64,000 bases of DNA from a virus, in the IMG/VR virus record IMGVR_UViG_3300012936_000001, positions 103,119-167,118 of that record; one strand, 5' to 3'. Both the position numbers and the translations under genes were made by a program. Below, in pieces: positions 50,031-56,854 of this stretch. A model generated the notes under the pieces. The model saw only the letters and a list, made by a program, of their open reading frames with translations. It had not been told where the DNA came from and searched no databases. Numbering within the stretch: position 1 is the first letter of the stretch; the number at the start of each line of letters is the position of its first letter.

Positions 50031-50462
50031 ATGTGGAAGAAAAATGCTCATGTTGTTATTGTAGATTTTGTGTATCATAAGAAAAATGATATAAAAAACA
50101 AAAGTTTTCGATTTGCGAAGATTATAGAGGTGGGGAAAGATGATTTATTAGTTTCTCCAAAAACTTCATGGTCTTATAGAAAGCTCTTGATCGTTCCAAA
50201 AAGTTCCTGCGTACTAGTAGACGAAAACAAGATAAATCCTCAAGCGCTTCGGAGAGAGCCAGACATTGGGGATCTAGTCTGTGCTTTTACCCAGAAGTTT
50301 TCTGGCTCAACAGAATATAATATTGGACACATTTACGAAAAAAAGTACTCTCCAGGAAATCCAATAGAATATCTAGTAAAGATGGGAGAGAAAGAAGAAT
50401 GGTATCCATCGGATAGATTATTGGTCATAGAAGGAGACAAAAATGCAAAGCCACCTAAGTGA
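50031..50462 (+). CDS. Two-unit SH3-like protein
   Basis: 143 aa. Two beta-barrel-like units, HVVIVDFV...FRFAKIIEVGKDDLLVSP and GDLVCAFTQ...NIGHIYEKK...EWYPSDRLLVIEG. The second matches the pattern of the single-unit proteins at 54946 and 56008. Start has no strong RBS. Overlaps the next gene by 20 bases. Confidence 0.5.
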   Translation: MWKKNAHVVIVDFVYHKKNDIKNKSFRFAKIIEVGKDDLLVSPKTSWSYRKLLIVPKSSCVLVDENKINPQALRREPDIGDLVCAFTQKFSGSTEYNIGHIYEKKYSPGNPIEYLVKMGEKEEWYPSDRLLVIEGDKNAKPPK

Positions 50463-50640
50463 AATAGACAAAAGTTACTTTGAGCATATGAAACATGCGA
50501 TCGGATATTCCTGGAAAATTTTCAAAATATCCCTTGCTTTGTTTTTGCATGCAATTTTTCCAAATATATTTGTACATTATGCGTCAACAGAGATAGAATC
50601 TATAAGAGAGGAGATGAAAAATGACATTGCCAATAATTAA
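50443..50640 (+). CDS. DUF6356-like membrane protein
   Basis: 65 aa. HLSEIDKSYFEHMKHAIGYSWKIFKISLALFLHAIFPNIFVHYASTEI matches the pattern of DUF6356 (short proteins with a membrane segment, found in proteobacteria and phages). GGAG upstream. Function unknown. Confidence 0.6.
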   Translation: MQSHLSEIDKSYFEHMKHAIGYSWKIFKISLALFLHAIFPNIFVHYASTEIESIREEMKNDIANN

Positions 50641-50764
50641 CTTTTGTATCAATCTTGCTATCGTTGGTGGCTTAATTTGGGTTGACAAAAGACACAAAAA
50701 AGAATTGAAAGCTATGGAATCAAAATTACTAAAAGCAAATCCTGCGTCTAGGAGAAGAAAATGA
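50621..50764 (+). CDS. Small membrane protein
   Basis: 47 aa. IINFCINLAIVGGLIW span and a Lys/Arg-rich tail (LKANPASRRRK). GAGGAG upstream; the last four bases (ATGA) overlap the next gene. Function unknown. Confidence 0.5.
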   Translation: MTLPIINFCINLAIVGGLIWVDKRHKKELKAMESKLLKANPASRRRK

Positions 50765-51201
50765 ACATTAGTTATTCTGGAATTGTCCTGTCTGAACAAG
50801 ACCGACAAAATCTATTAGGTCACCTGAGCGAAATGATTCCACTCGGTTGGGAGGTAGTTGCTCATCATATGACGATTTGTATGGGGCCACTAGTCCACCC
50901 AAAGGAAAGCAAAAGACGCAAAGGCCATGACTATTCTGCTTTTGGTATGCCAGGAACTCCGCATAATCTTCAAGTGACAGAAGTAGGATTAGATGAACGA
51001 GCCATGGCAGTTAAGGTAATTTCTCCCTCTGTCACTCAAAATGAAAAAAAAGGAGGGTTTGCACACATTACGATAGCTGTAAATCGGGCTGGTGGCGGAA
51101 AACCATTTCATTCGAACAAAATTCCCGCACAGAATTTCAGTGATATTTCGGACTTAGGAATTATAGTACGGGGAACAGTGGAAGAGATTCCACAATCATA
51201 A
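50761..51201 (+). CDS. 2H-phosphoesterase-like protein
   Basis: 146 aa. Two H-x-T motifs, H36-M-T38 (HHMTICMG) and H102-I-T104 (AHITIAVN), 66 residues apart, are the active-site signature of 2H phosphoesterases. The pattern YSGIVLSE...WEVVAHHMT...HNLQVTEVGLDERAMAV fits the tRNA-ligase/AKAP7-type group. Family members cut 2',3'-cyclic phosphates or, in the phage anti-CBASS protein Acb1, cyclic nucleotides. Specific substrate undetermined. ATGA overlap with the preceding gene. Confidence 0.65.
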   Translation: MNISYSGIVLSEQDRQNLLGHLSEMIPLGWEVVAHHMTICMGPLVHPKESKRRKGHDYSAFGMPGTPHNLQVTEVGLDERAMAVKVISPSVTQNEKKGGFAHITIAVNRAGGGKPFHSNKIPAQNFSDISDLGIIVRGTVEEIPQS

Positions 51202-51218
51202 CAATAACTGGGGGAACC

Positions 51219-51674
51219 ATGAATCTTTTCGAAGATGAATCAGTAAAATTATTTATTACAAAAGCCATGTCAGAAGGAGTAGAGTTTTCAAGCCCTTTGA
51301 ATACGGAAGATATAAAATCTATCTTAGCCAGAACAGTTAATGAGCTAGAGAATCATCCATCCAGCCCCATCTTTTCGCAGGAGGGCCCAAAAAGAGAAGA
51401 AGAGGGAATCTATTCTATCCTTATAGAAGACCTTACAATGAATACGATAATGTCGATAGTTTATCAGTCATCGTCTATGCATTTCAATATGATACAAGAC
51501 ATAAAAACCCTTACTTCAAAAGAAAAGAATATTATTTTTCACAGTGTTCTTAATTCTATAGGTGTTGTAATAGACTCAGGTCTGGCCGGCCAAGTATATC
51601 CAAGAAATGAGAAGCTATTAGACGTGCCCCAACAGGCCAACAGATCAAATAAAGACTGCTGGGTGATGCCATGA
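51219..51674 (+). CDS. Unknown 151-aa protein
   Basis: Helical (NTEDIKSILARTVNELENHPS), moderately acidic. GGGGGA-type RBS before the ATG at 51219. Its stop overlaps the next methyltransferase start (ATGA). No motif. Confidence 0.45.
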   Translation: MNLFEDESVKLFITKAMSEGVEFSSPLNTEDIKSILARTVNELENHPSSPIFSQEGPKREEEGIYSILIEDLTMNTIMSIVYQSSSMHFNMIQDIKTLTSKEKNIIFHSVLNSIGVVIDSGLAGQVYPRNEKLLDVPQQANRSNKDCWVMP

Positions 51675-52423
51675 AAAAAGATTATGCTATAAAAAACAAA
51701 GACTGTGTAGAATTCCTAAAAGAATTAGATTCTGAGTCTATAGACTTGATTGTTGTGGATCCTCCTTATTTTGAAATAGCAAAAGAAGAATGGGACAGAC
51801 AATGGTCTGGAGAATCAGATTATATTTCATGGTGTGAAGAATGGACGCGAGAATGCTTTCGCGTACTGAAGCCGGGTCGCTGCTTTTATGTATTTGGCAC
51901 AACAAAGACAAATACTTTTCTTAAATACAAGCTAGATGTTCTAGATGAAATTGACGGATTTCAGTATAACAATTGGCTGATATGGCATTATGAATATGGA
52001 GGAAAGTCCAGAAAATCATTCTCAAGGAAGCACGAAGATTGCTTGATGTATTCAAAAGGGGATTCTTTTCTTTTCAATGCCGAAGACGTTCGAATTCCAT
52101 ATGTTAATAAAAAGAACCCTCAGAATAAACCAGGTGGAAAAATACCTACCGACGTGTGGTTTTCTAATAAGGCGATGTCTGGAGAAGATCGAATTATCCA
52201 TCCGACACAAAAACCACTCAAGATTCTGCGTAGGATGATAAAAGCATCTTCCAATCATGGCGACATTGTTCTTGATTGCTTTTCCGGATCCGGAGCTACT
52301 GCCATGGCAGCACTACAATGTGGTAGAAGATTCGTGGGCTGCGAAAAAGATTCTGCTTATTTTCATAATTCTATTAACAGAATATTGAAAACGACTTACT
52401 TAAGTGAAAACCAGGAGAAATAG
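51671..52423 (+). CDS. DNA methyltransferase, DPPY type
   Basis: 250 aa. D30-P-P-Y (VVDPPYFEIA) and DCFSGSGATAMAA (SAM motif) in the beta-type order. Middle region WLIWHYEYGGKSRKSFSRKHED has the target-recognition features of the family. Methylates A or C (N4/N6). Distinct from the 2316 gene in sequence. A 14-codon ORF follows. Confidence 0.88.
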   Translation: MKKDYAIKNKDCVEFLKELDSESIDLIVVDPPYFEIAKEEWDRQWSGESDYISWCEEWTRECFRVLKPGRCFYVFGTTKTNTFLKYKLDVLDEIDGFQYNNWLIWHYEYGGKSRKSFSRKHEDCLMYSKGDSFLFNAEDVRIPYVNKKNPQNKPGGKIPTDVWFSNKAMSGEDRIIHPTQKPLKILRRMIKASSNHGDIVLDCFSGSGATAMAALQCGRRFVGCEKDSAYFHNSINRILKTTYLSENQEK

Positions 52424-52470
52424 TTCATGAATTTCTTGAGCCGCATTAAAAATTCAAAGGAGCTCGAATA

Positions 52471-52647
52471 ATGAAAACATTCTTATTTGGTTTTTTGGCT
52501 GGTTGTCTCATAACCAGCCATTTTTTTAATGGCAACTATCTAATTTATTTTTTATCCGGACTATTGTTGTTCGGATTTATTTTATTTAAGTCCTATCAAA
52601 AATTTGATAGAGAGAGTGCCGACTTCTGGGAGGAATATCATGAGTAA
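52471..52647 (+). CDS. Small two-span membrane protein
   Basis: 58 aa. Segments FLFGFLAGCLITSHFF and YLIYFLSGLLLFGFILF; acidic end (READ-like: DFWEEYHE). AAGGAG upstream; overlaps the next gene start by 8 bases. Function unknown. Confidence 0.45.
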   Translation: MKTFLFGFLAGCLITSHFFNGNYLIYFLSGLLLFGFILFKSYQKFDRESADFWEEYHE

Positions 52648-53608
52648 CTATAGCCCTTTATTGGACGTTCTGTCCAAGATCAAAGACTACGGAGGATTTG
52701 TAAACTCACACAGTCACCTTGACAGAGCCAATACAATTACTCATGAGTCTATGCAAAGAGTAAACGATCATCTTTTTGAGAAGTGGAGGTATGTAGAAAA
52801 TGTAAAGTCAGAATCTTCGGAAAGAGATTACGAAAAAAGAATATCTCTTGCCCTTGAATCCCAGAAAAAAATGGGCGTGACAAAAATTTGTACCTTTATT
52901 GATATTGATACTGTTGCAGGGCTAAGGGCCCTGAAGGCAGCGGACAAAGTCAAATCAAACATTGCGGGAATTGACTTAAAGATTGCTTGCCAAACACTTG
53001 ACGGTGTCTTGGATTCAACTCCCAAGAATTTAATTGAAGAAGGGTTGTCTCTGGGGATGATCGATATAATAGGATCTCTACCTGGAGCCGACAAAGGAAA
53101 AGCAGAGGAACATCTAGATGTTATCATGGGATGGGCAAAAGATACCGGAAAAATGGTTCACGCGCACGTAGATCAGTTGAATATCAGTGATGAAGTAGAA
53201 ACAGAACTTCTTGCTCAAAAAACAATTCAGCATGGACTTGAGGGAAAAGTAGTTGCAATCCATGGAATCTCGTTGGCGTGTCACAAAAAAGAATACCGAG
53301 ATAGAGTGTATGGATTATGTAAAGATGCTGGAATCATGTTTATCAGTTGTCCCTCTGCATGGATTGACCACAGAAGAACGGAGATCATGTCTCCGACACA
53401 CTCAGCGATCACTCCGGTCGACGAATTATTGAAATATGATATCCCTGTTGCATTAGGTACAGATAACATACACGATGTATACAAGCCCTTCTGCGATGGA
53501 TCCATGATCAACGAAATGAGGTTATTGGTAGATGCATGTCGAGTTTATGACTCGAGCGACATAATTAGAATATGTACCACAAATGGATATAAAGCATTGG
53601 GATTTTAA
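52640..53608 (+). CDS. Cytosine-deaminase-like amidohydrolase
   Basis: 322 aa. Amidohydrolase fold with H24-S-H26-L-D at the metal site, VHAHVDQ, VAIHGISLA, and ALGTDNIHD (metal Asp); the segments YKPFCDGSM match cytosine-deaminase/related CodA enzymes. Converts cytosine or a related ring amine to the keto form. In a phage that may use modified pyrimidines this could be in base salvage. The ATG at 52640 has GGGAGG upstream. Substrate not shown. Confidence 0.75.
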   Translation: MSNYSPLLDVLSKIKDYGGFVNSHSHLDRANTITHESMQRVNDHLFEKWRYVENVKSESSERDYEKRISLALESQKKMGVTKICTFIDIDTVAGLRALKAADKVKSNIAGIDLKIACQTLDGVLDSTPKNLIEEGLSLGMIDIIGSLPGADKGKAEEHLDVIMGWAKDTGKMVHAHVDQLNISDEVETELLAQKTIQHGLEGKVVAIHGISLACHKKEYRDRVYGLCKDAGIMFISCPSAWIDHRRTEIMSPTHSAITPVDELLKYDIPVALGTDNIHDVYKPFCDGSMINEMRLLVDACRVYDSSDIIRICTTNGYKALGF

Positions 53609-53609
53609 C

Positions 53610-53957
53610 ATGAGAAGAGAAGACATAAAAAACTTTATACGGATGCTGAACGAATGCGGTTGTGAAGAGGAAGAACATTCGATTTATGGAAACACAATGT
53701 ATAAACCGGAATATCAGGCTGATCTCGTATCAATGATGTATCAAAAGGGTCCCTCGACCGAACCTATGTGTCCGGCCAGTTATCAAAAATGTATCGATCA
53801 TTTTTGCGTAGACCCCCACTCTGTACTCGAGACACTACGTCCGATTATGAGGCAGGTTGGGATTGGTTGTCCGCAATCCTTCGCTCAGGCCCTAGCAGAT
53901 ATGTTTGAAATAGCCCAGGAAGTTGGTATAATAAAACCTTTTAGTACCGAGCAATAG
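53610..53957 (+). CDS. Unknown 115-aa Cys-rich protein
   Basis: Cys at NECGCEEEE, EPMCPASYQKC, FCVDPHS, GIGCPQSF: six in all, without a spaced zinc motif. Helical C terminus. Starts right after the hydrolase stop. Not recognised. Confidence 0.4.
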   Translation: MRREDIKNFIRMLNECGCEEEEHSIYGNTMYKPEYQADLVSMMYQKGPSTEPMCPASYQKCIDHFCVDPHSVLETLRPIMRQVGIGCPQSFAQALADMFEIAQEVGIIKPFSTEQ

Positions 53958-53959
53958 AA

Positions 53960-54949
53960 ATGAGCGCGCAATTATTAAATAGCCCTCGCAGAAGGTGGGA
54001 CTTGTTTGTTTTGGAGACACAATATAACTACAGCAGATCTCTTCTCACCGAGGCTCCCGGAGGCTTGCCGGAAGACACAACCGTTAAAGATGCTCTCGAA
54101 GCAATGGATATACTTTCAACGGAAGGCAAAAAGGCAGAAGTAATTAACATGATCTTTAATTATTTCTCTTCCTCCATTAATCCTTTTGAGAAATTTTTGA
54201 ATACATTTATAGAAGTTGCAGGAGAAAAAGTCGATTCGGCGGGTGATGGCTGGTTCTCCAAATTAACAAGCGCGGCAGCGGCTGCAAAAAACAAAAAAGA
54301 TCAAATACAAAAAGATGTAAAAAAAATCATGGCTGAAATCAAGAAGATGACAGACGCATATAAATCGAAGGGAATACTAGCAGTACTAAGACTTGGTGAG
54401 ACCAATGCAAAGCATCCTTTTATGGCAATAATAGGAACAATAATAAAGATTTTTTCAGACAACAAAGACCTTATTTTGTCCGTCATTAAGAAATTAGGAG
54501 CCGATCCCGAAGTTCAGAAGTCCATAAAAACTTTCGTAGACAAAGTCGTTAGTGCGGCATCACCGCTTTTACCGGGTTTGCGTTTTGCAATTACTACTGC
54601 CAAATTTGTGATAAAAGTAATCGGTTCGGCAAAAGATGTAATCGACAAAGTAAAGTCAGGACCAGATGAATTTTTCAATGCTGTTATTGACGATGTTGGA
54701 CAGGCACCAGACAAAAACACGAAGCTTTCCCCATTCCTTGATTTGTTCAACATGGCTGATGAGTTTCAGGTTATGTTGGATGATAAACTAGAAGCTGATT
54801 TTTTGGCGGACTATCGTAAAAGTTTGCAAGCAGTAGTAGCCTCTGAGCCAGACAAACCACTGAGTGCATTCGATATAAACGACGCTTTGCAGAAGTACTT
54901 AGAAAATAAATACAATGATCATACAGTAAAAATCCCGGAGAAACAATGA
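53960..54949 (+). CDS. Leader-bearing 329-aa helical protein
   Basis: N terminus: a basic patch (RRRWDLF) and YNYSRSLLTE before A at residue 31, a cleavage-like site. The rest is amphipathic helical (EKVDSAGDGWFSKLTSAAAAAKNKKD) with a hydrophobic stretch (ILSVIKKLG) and A/K rich repeats. Likely processed virion-internal protein. Overlaps the next small gene by 4 bases. Confidence 0.55.
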   Translation: MSAQLLNSPRRRWDLFVLETQYNYSRSLLTEAPGGLPEDTTVKDALEAMDILSTEGKKAEVINMIFNYFSSSINPFEKFLNTFIEVAGEKVDSAGDGWFSKLTSAAAAAKNKKDQIQKDVKKIMAEIKKMTDAYKSKGILAVLRLGETNAKHPFMAIIGTIIKIFSDNKDLILSVIKKLGADPEVQKSIKTFVDKVVSAASPLLPGLRFAITTAKFVIKVIGSAKDVIDKVKSGPDEFFNAVIDDVGQAPDKNTKLSPFLDLFNMADEFQVMLDDKLEADFLADYRKSLQAVVASEPDKPLSAFDINDALQKYLENKYNDHTVKIPEKQ

Positions 54950-55140
54950 CAAAGACAGGTGATAGAGTAAGTCTATTTCATAATATAGGAAAAAAAGGCA
55001 CAGTAACCAAGATGATTCCAGTAAAAGTGCAAACATATTTTACACACGGTTCTGCAGGAAATACTTGGGCGCTAGTCATAAAATGGGATGATGGCACCGA
55101 AACTACGGAAAAATTAACCGATGTAATGCGAATCGATTAG
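54946..55140 (+). CDS. Small SH3/KOW-like protein
   Basis: 64 aa. GDRVSLFHNIGKKGTVTKMI ... WALVIKWDDGTETTEKLTDVM is a clear small beta-barrel pattern. Its end overlaps the end of the minus-strand gene at 55137 by 4 bases, so the two are convergent. Confidence 0.5.
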   Translation: MTKTGDRVSLFHNIGKKGTVTKMIPVKVQTYFTHGSAGNTWALVIKWDDGTETTEKLTDVMRID

Positions 55141-55964
55141 ATTCCAGCCATTTTTCTCATTCTTCGCAGGGTCCAGTCGTTCATCCTTCTGGACTCTGAC
55201 TTTTTTCCGTACTCTCTTTTATAATCAATCTCGCCAGGCGTAGTACGAGAGAATTTATATACTGTCAAATTGTTGACAAGGTCCATGCAGTGGTCTACTA
55301 CACTTTCACAGTTTTCTTCCCTGTCATCATAAAAGAAAACGTTCTTGCATTCAAGATCCCGGATGAGCATCTCGACAGTCTCTCCTTTTGGATCGTCTCC
55401 TACGCAGAATATATTTCTCTTTGATATCGGACAGCCAATGTACTCAAGATAATCATAGACATTCTGTCTATTGGCCTCGCCCTTCCGTGCAGTACAAATG
55501 TATACGTAATGCCCTTGTCCTAGCTTTTCACGCAAGATATCGGTGCCAAGGATCGGAACATAAGATTCTACGGGGACATCTTCCGGAATAGGGTAGTTCC
55601 ACCTGATAGTAGGATCTCCATAGTCGGCATCTCTGAGCGGGGAGAAATATTGGTTTCTCCATTCTTTTGTCATGACATTCCTGGCACTGATATAGCCATA
55701 CTGATCTAGGTCAATGCAAGAACCATCTACCGATCGGGGCGAGATCCCATGAGCCTTCATTATCCTTGCCGCTTCTCCAGTCCTGTCCGGATCACATGTG
55801 AGAAACTTGTTCCCGTCCTGGTGTCCGACATATAGCTTAAAGCTGGCATCGGGTGCAATAGTAAGTGTTTCATCGAAATCAAACACATGCAACTCTCGAT
55901 TCATTTTATCGGCTTTTACATTTAAACTTTCGACCATTAACTTCAGCGCTTTGATTCTATCCAT
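55137..55964 (-). CDS. HAD-family hydrolase / phosphatase-like protein
   Basis: 275 aa on the minus strand from the ATG at 55964 (GAGAAG upstream); the longer open frame to 56138 overlaps a plus-strand gene. Catalytic motif D29-F-D31-E-T33 (HVFDFDETL); ICTARKGEANRQNVYDYL and VFFYDDREENCESV provide motifs II and IV. The sequence around it resembles polynucleotide kinase 3'-phosphatase-like and other nucleic-acid-end phosphatases. Second minus-strand gene. Confidence 0.75.
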   Translation of the reverse strand: MDRIKALKLMVESLNVKADKMNRELHVFDFDETLTIAPDASFKLYVGHQDGNKFLTCDPDRTGEAARIMKAHGISPRSVDGSCIDLDQYGYISARNVMTKEWRNQYFSPLRDADYGDPTIRWNYPIPEDVPVESYVPILGTDILREKLGQGHYVYICTARKGEANRQNVYDYLEYIGCPISKRNIFCVGDDPKGETVEMLIRDLECKNVFFYDDREENCESVVDHCMDLVNNLTVYKFSRTTPGEIDYKREYGKKSESRRMNDWTLRRMRKMAGI

Positions 55965-56007
55965 AACTTTCTTCTCAACAATAAAAACCACATGCATAAT
56001 TATAACC

Positions 56008-56214
56008 ATGAGAAGGAAAAATGTATACGCAGATGTAAGAACAGGGGATCTTGTTCGCACGGGTTCCGGGGAAATAGGAATAGTTGTGGACATAGTGTCT
56101 TCAGAGTATGAAAAAGGAAGATTGAACCGGGTGTTCATAGACCCAAATATATATCATGTTCTTGTTGAAAACGAATGTATCACTCTTATAAGGGAGGGGT
56201 TTAGGGTAATATAA
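56008..56214 (+). CDS. SH3/KOW-like small protein, tandem member 1
   Basis: 68 aa. RTGDLVRTGSGEIGIVVDIVS ... RVFIDPNIYHVLVENECITLI, beta-barrel pattern (GD-V, G-I-VV, V-L-V). Followed by three similar genes packed head-to-tail. Divergent to the HAD gene, so the 55965-56007 gap may hold promoters. Confidence 0.5.
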   Translation: MRRKNVYADVRTGDLVRTGSGEIGIVVDIVSSEYEKGRLNRVFIDPNIYHVLVENECITLIREGFRVI

Positions 56215-56232
56215 CTTTTGGGGGGAACATTA

Positions 56233-56457
56233 ATGTTATATAAACCAGAATCGGGGGATCTGGTTGCAGTGCCATGTTATATGGCAGTAGTATCTGGGGC
56301 TTCGGCAGATTCTTCCTACGGGATTGTTGTAGGAAGAACGAAAAGAAAAAATTTTTGGAACATATTGGTAGATGGTCAATTAACGCCTCTCCACGTCAAT
56401 GCGGTGGTGCCAATGATTAGCCTGGAGGGGATATGGTTGCAGATCAACCCCAGATAG
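56233..56457 (+). CDS. SH3/KOW-like small protein, tandem member 2
   Basis: 74 aa from the ATG at 56233 with GGGGGG upstream. SGDLVAVPCYMAVVSGASADSSYGIVVGRTKRKNFWNILVDGQLTPLHVNAVVPM has the same strand order. The last 25 bases overlap member 3. Confidence 0.5.
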   Translation: MLYKPESGDLVAVPCYMAVVSGASADSSYGIVVGRTKRKNFWNILVDGQLTPLHVNAVVPMISLEGIWLQINPR

Positions 56458-56654
56458 GACAATTGGTATATTACACTACGGTACCGATCGCAATCCTTAT
56501 GAAGGTCGGAGATTCCGAAAATTTATGGAAAGTTGGCATAGTTGTCGAAAACATTAATAGTTATCAGTGTATAATTATGGGTGACGGAGGCAAGAAAGAA
56601 CAGTGCTGGATTACGATGATAAGAAAAATATGGCCTGGGGACCAGAGCCTTTGA
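56433..56654 (+). CDS. SH3/KOW-like small protein, tandem member 3
   Basis: 73 aa. IGQLVYYTTVPIAILMKVGDSENLWKVGIVVENINSYQCIIMGDGGKKEQCWITM; GGAGGGG upstream of the ATG. Overlaps members 2 and 4. Confidence 0.5.
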   Translation: MVADQPQIGQLVYYTTVPIAILMKVGDSENLWKVGIVVENINSYQCIIMGDGGKKEQCWITMIRKIWPGDQSL

Positions 56655-56854
56655 AAATAGGCAGCCTCGTTCTGGTTAACGATATATTTAAAGATGTGAG
56701 AAAATGCGGTAACATCGGCATAATTATAGGATGTAGATACGGATTCGGATTCGGCTTGACAGATTGGATTGTCTTGCTCAACGGAAAAGTATCTGAATAC
56801 AATGCCGGTGTGCTATGGCCAATAGAGGAAGTTTTATATGAAAAAAAAATATAG
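56603..56854 (+). CDS. SH3/KOW-like small protein, tandem member 4
   Basis: 83 aa from a GTG at 56603 (GGAGG 12 bases upstream; an ATG at 56630 is the alternative). IGSLVLVNDIFKDVRKCGNIGIIIGCRYGFGFGLTDWIVLLNGKVSEYNAGVLWPIEEV fits the same pattern. Ends 17 bases into the next large gene. Confidence 0.5.
   Translation: MLDYDDKKNMAWGPEPLKIGSLVLVNDIFKDVRKCGNIGIIIGCRYGFGFGLTDWIVLLNGKVSEYNAGVLWPIEEVLYEKKI

Noticed and set aside
52427-52471. 14-codon ORF with AGGAG between the 51671 and 52471 genes
   Set aside because: Good RBS and TAATG coupling, but too short to support as a gene; may be a leader peptide.
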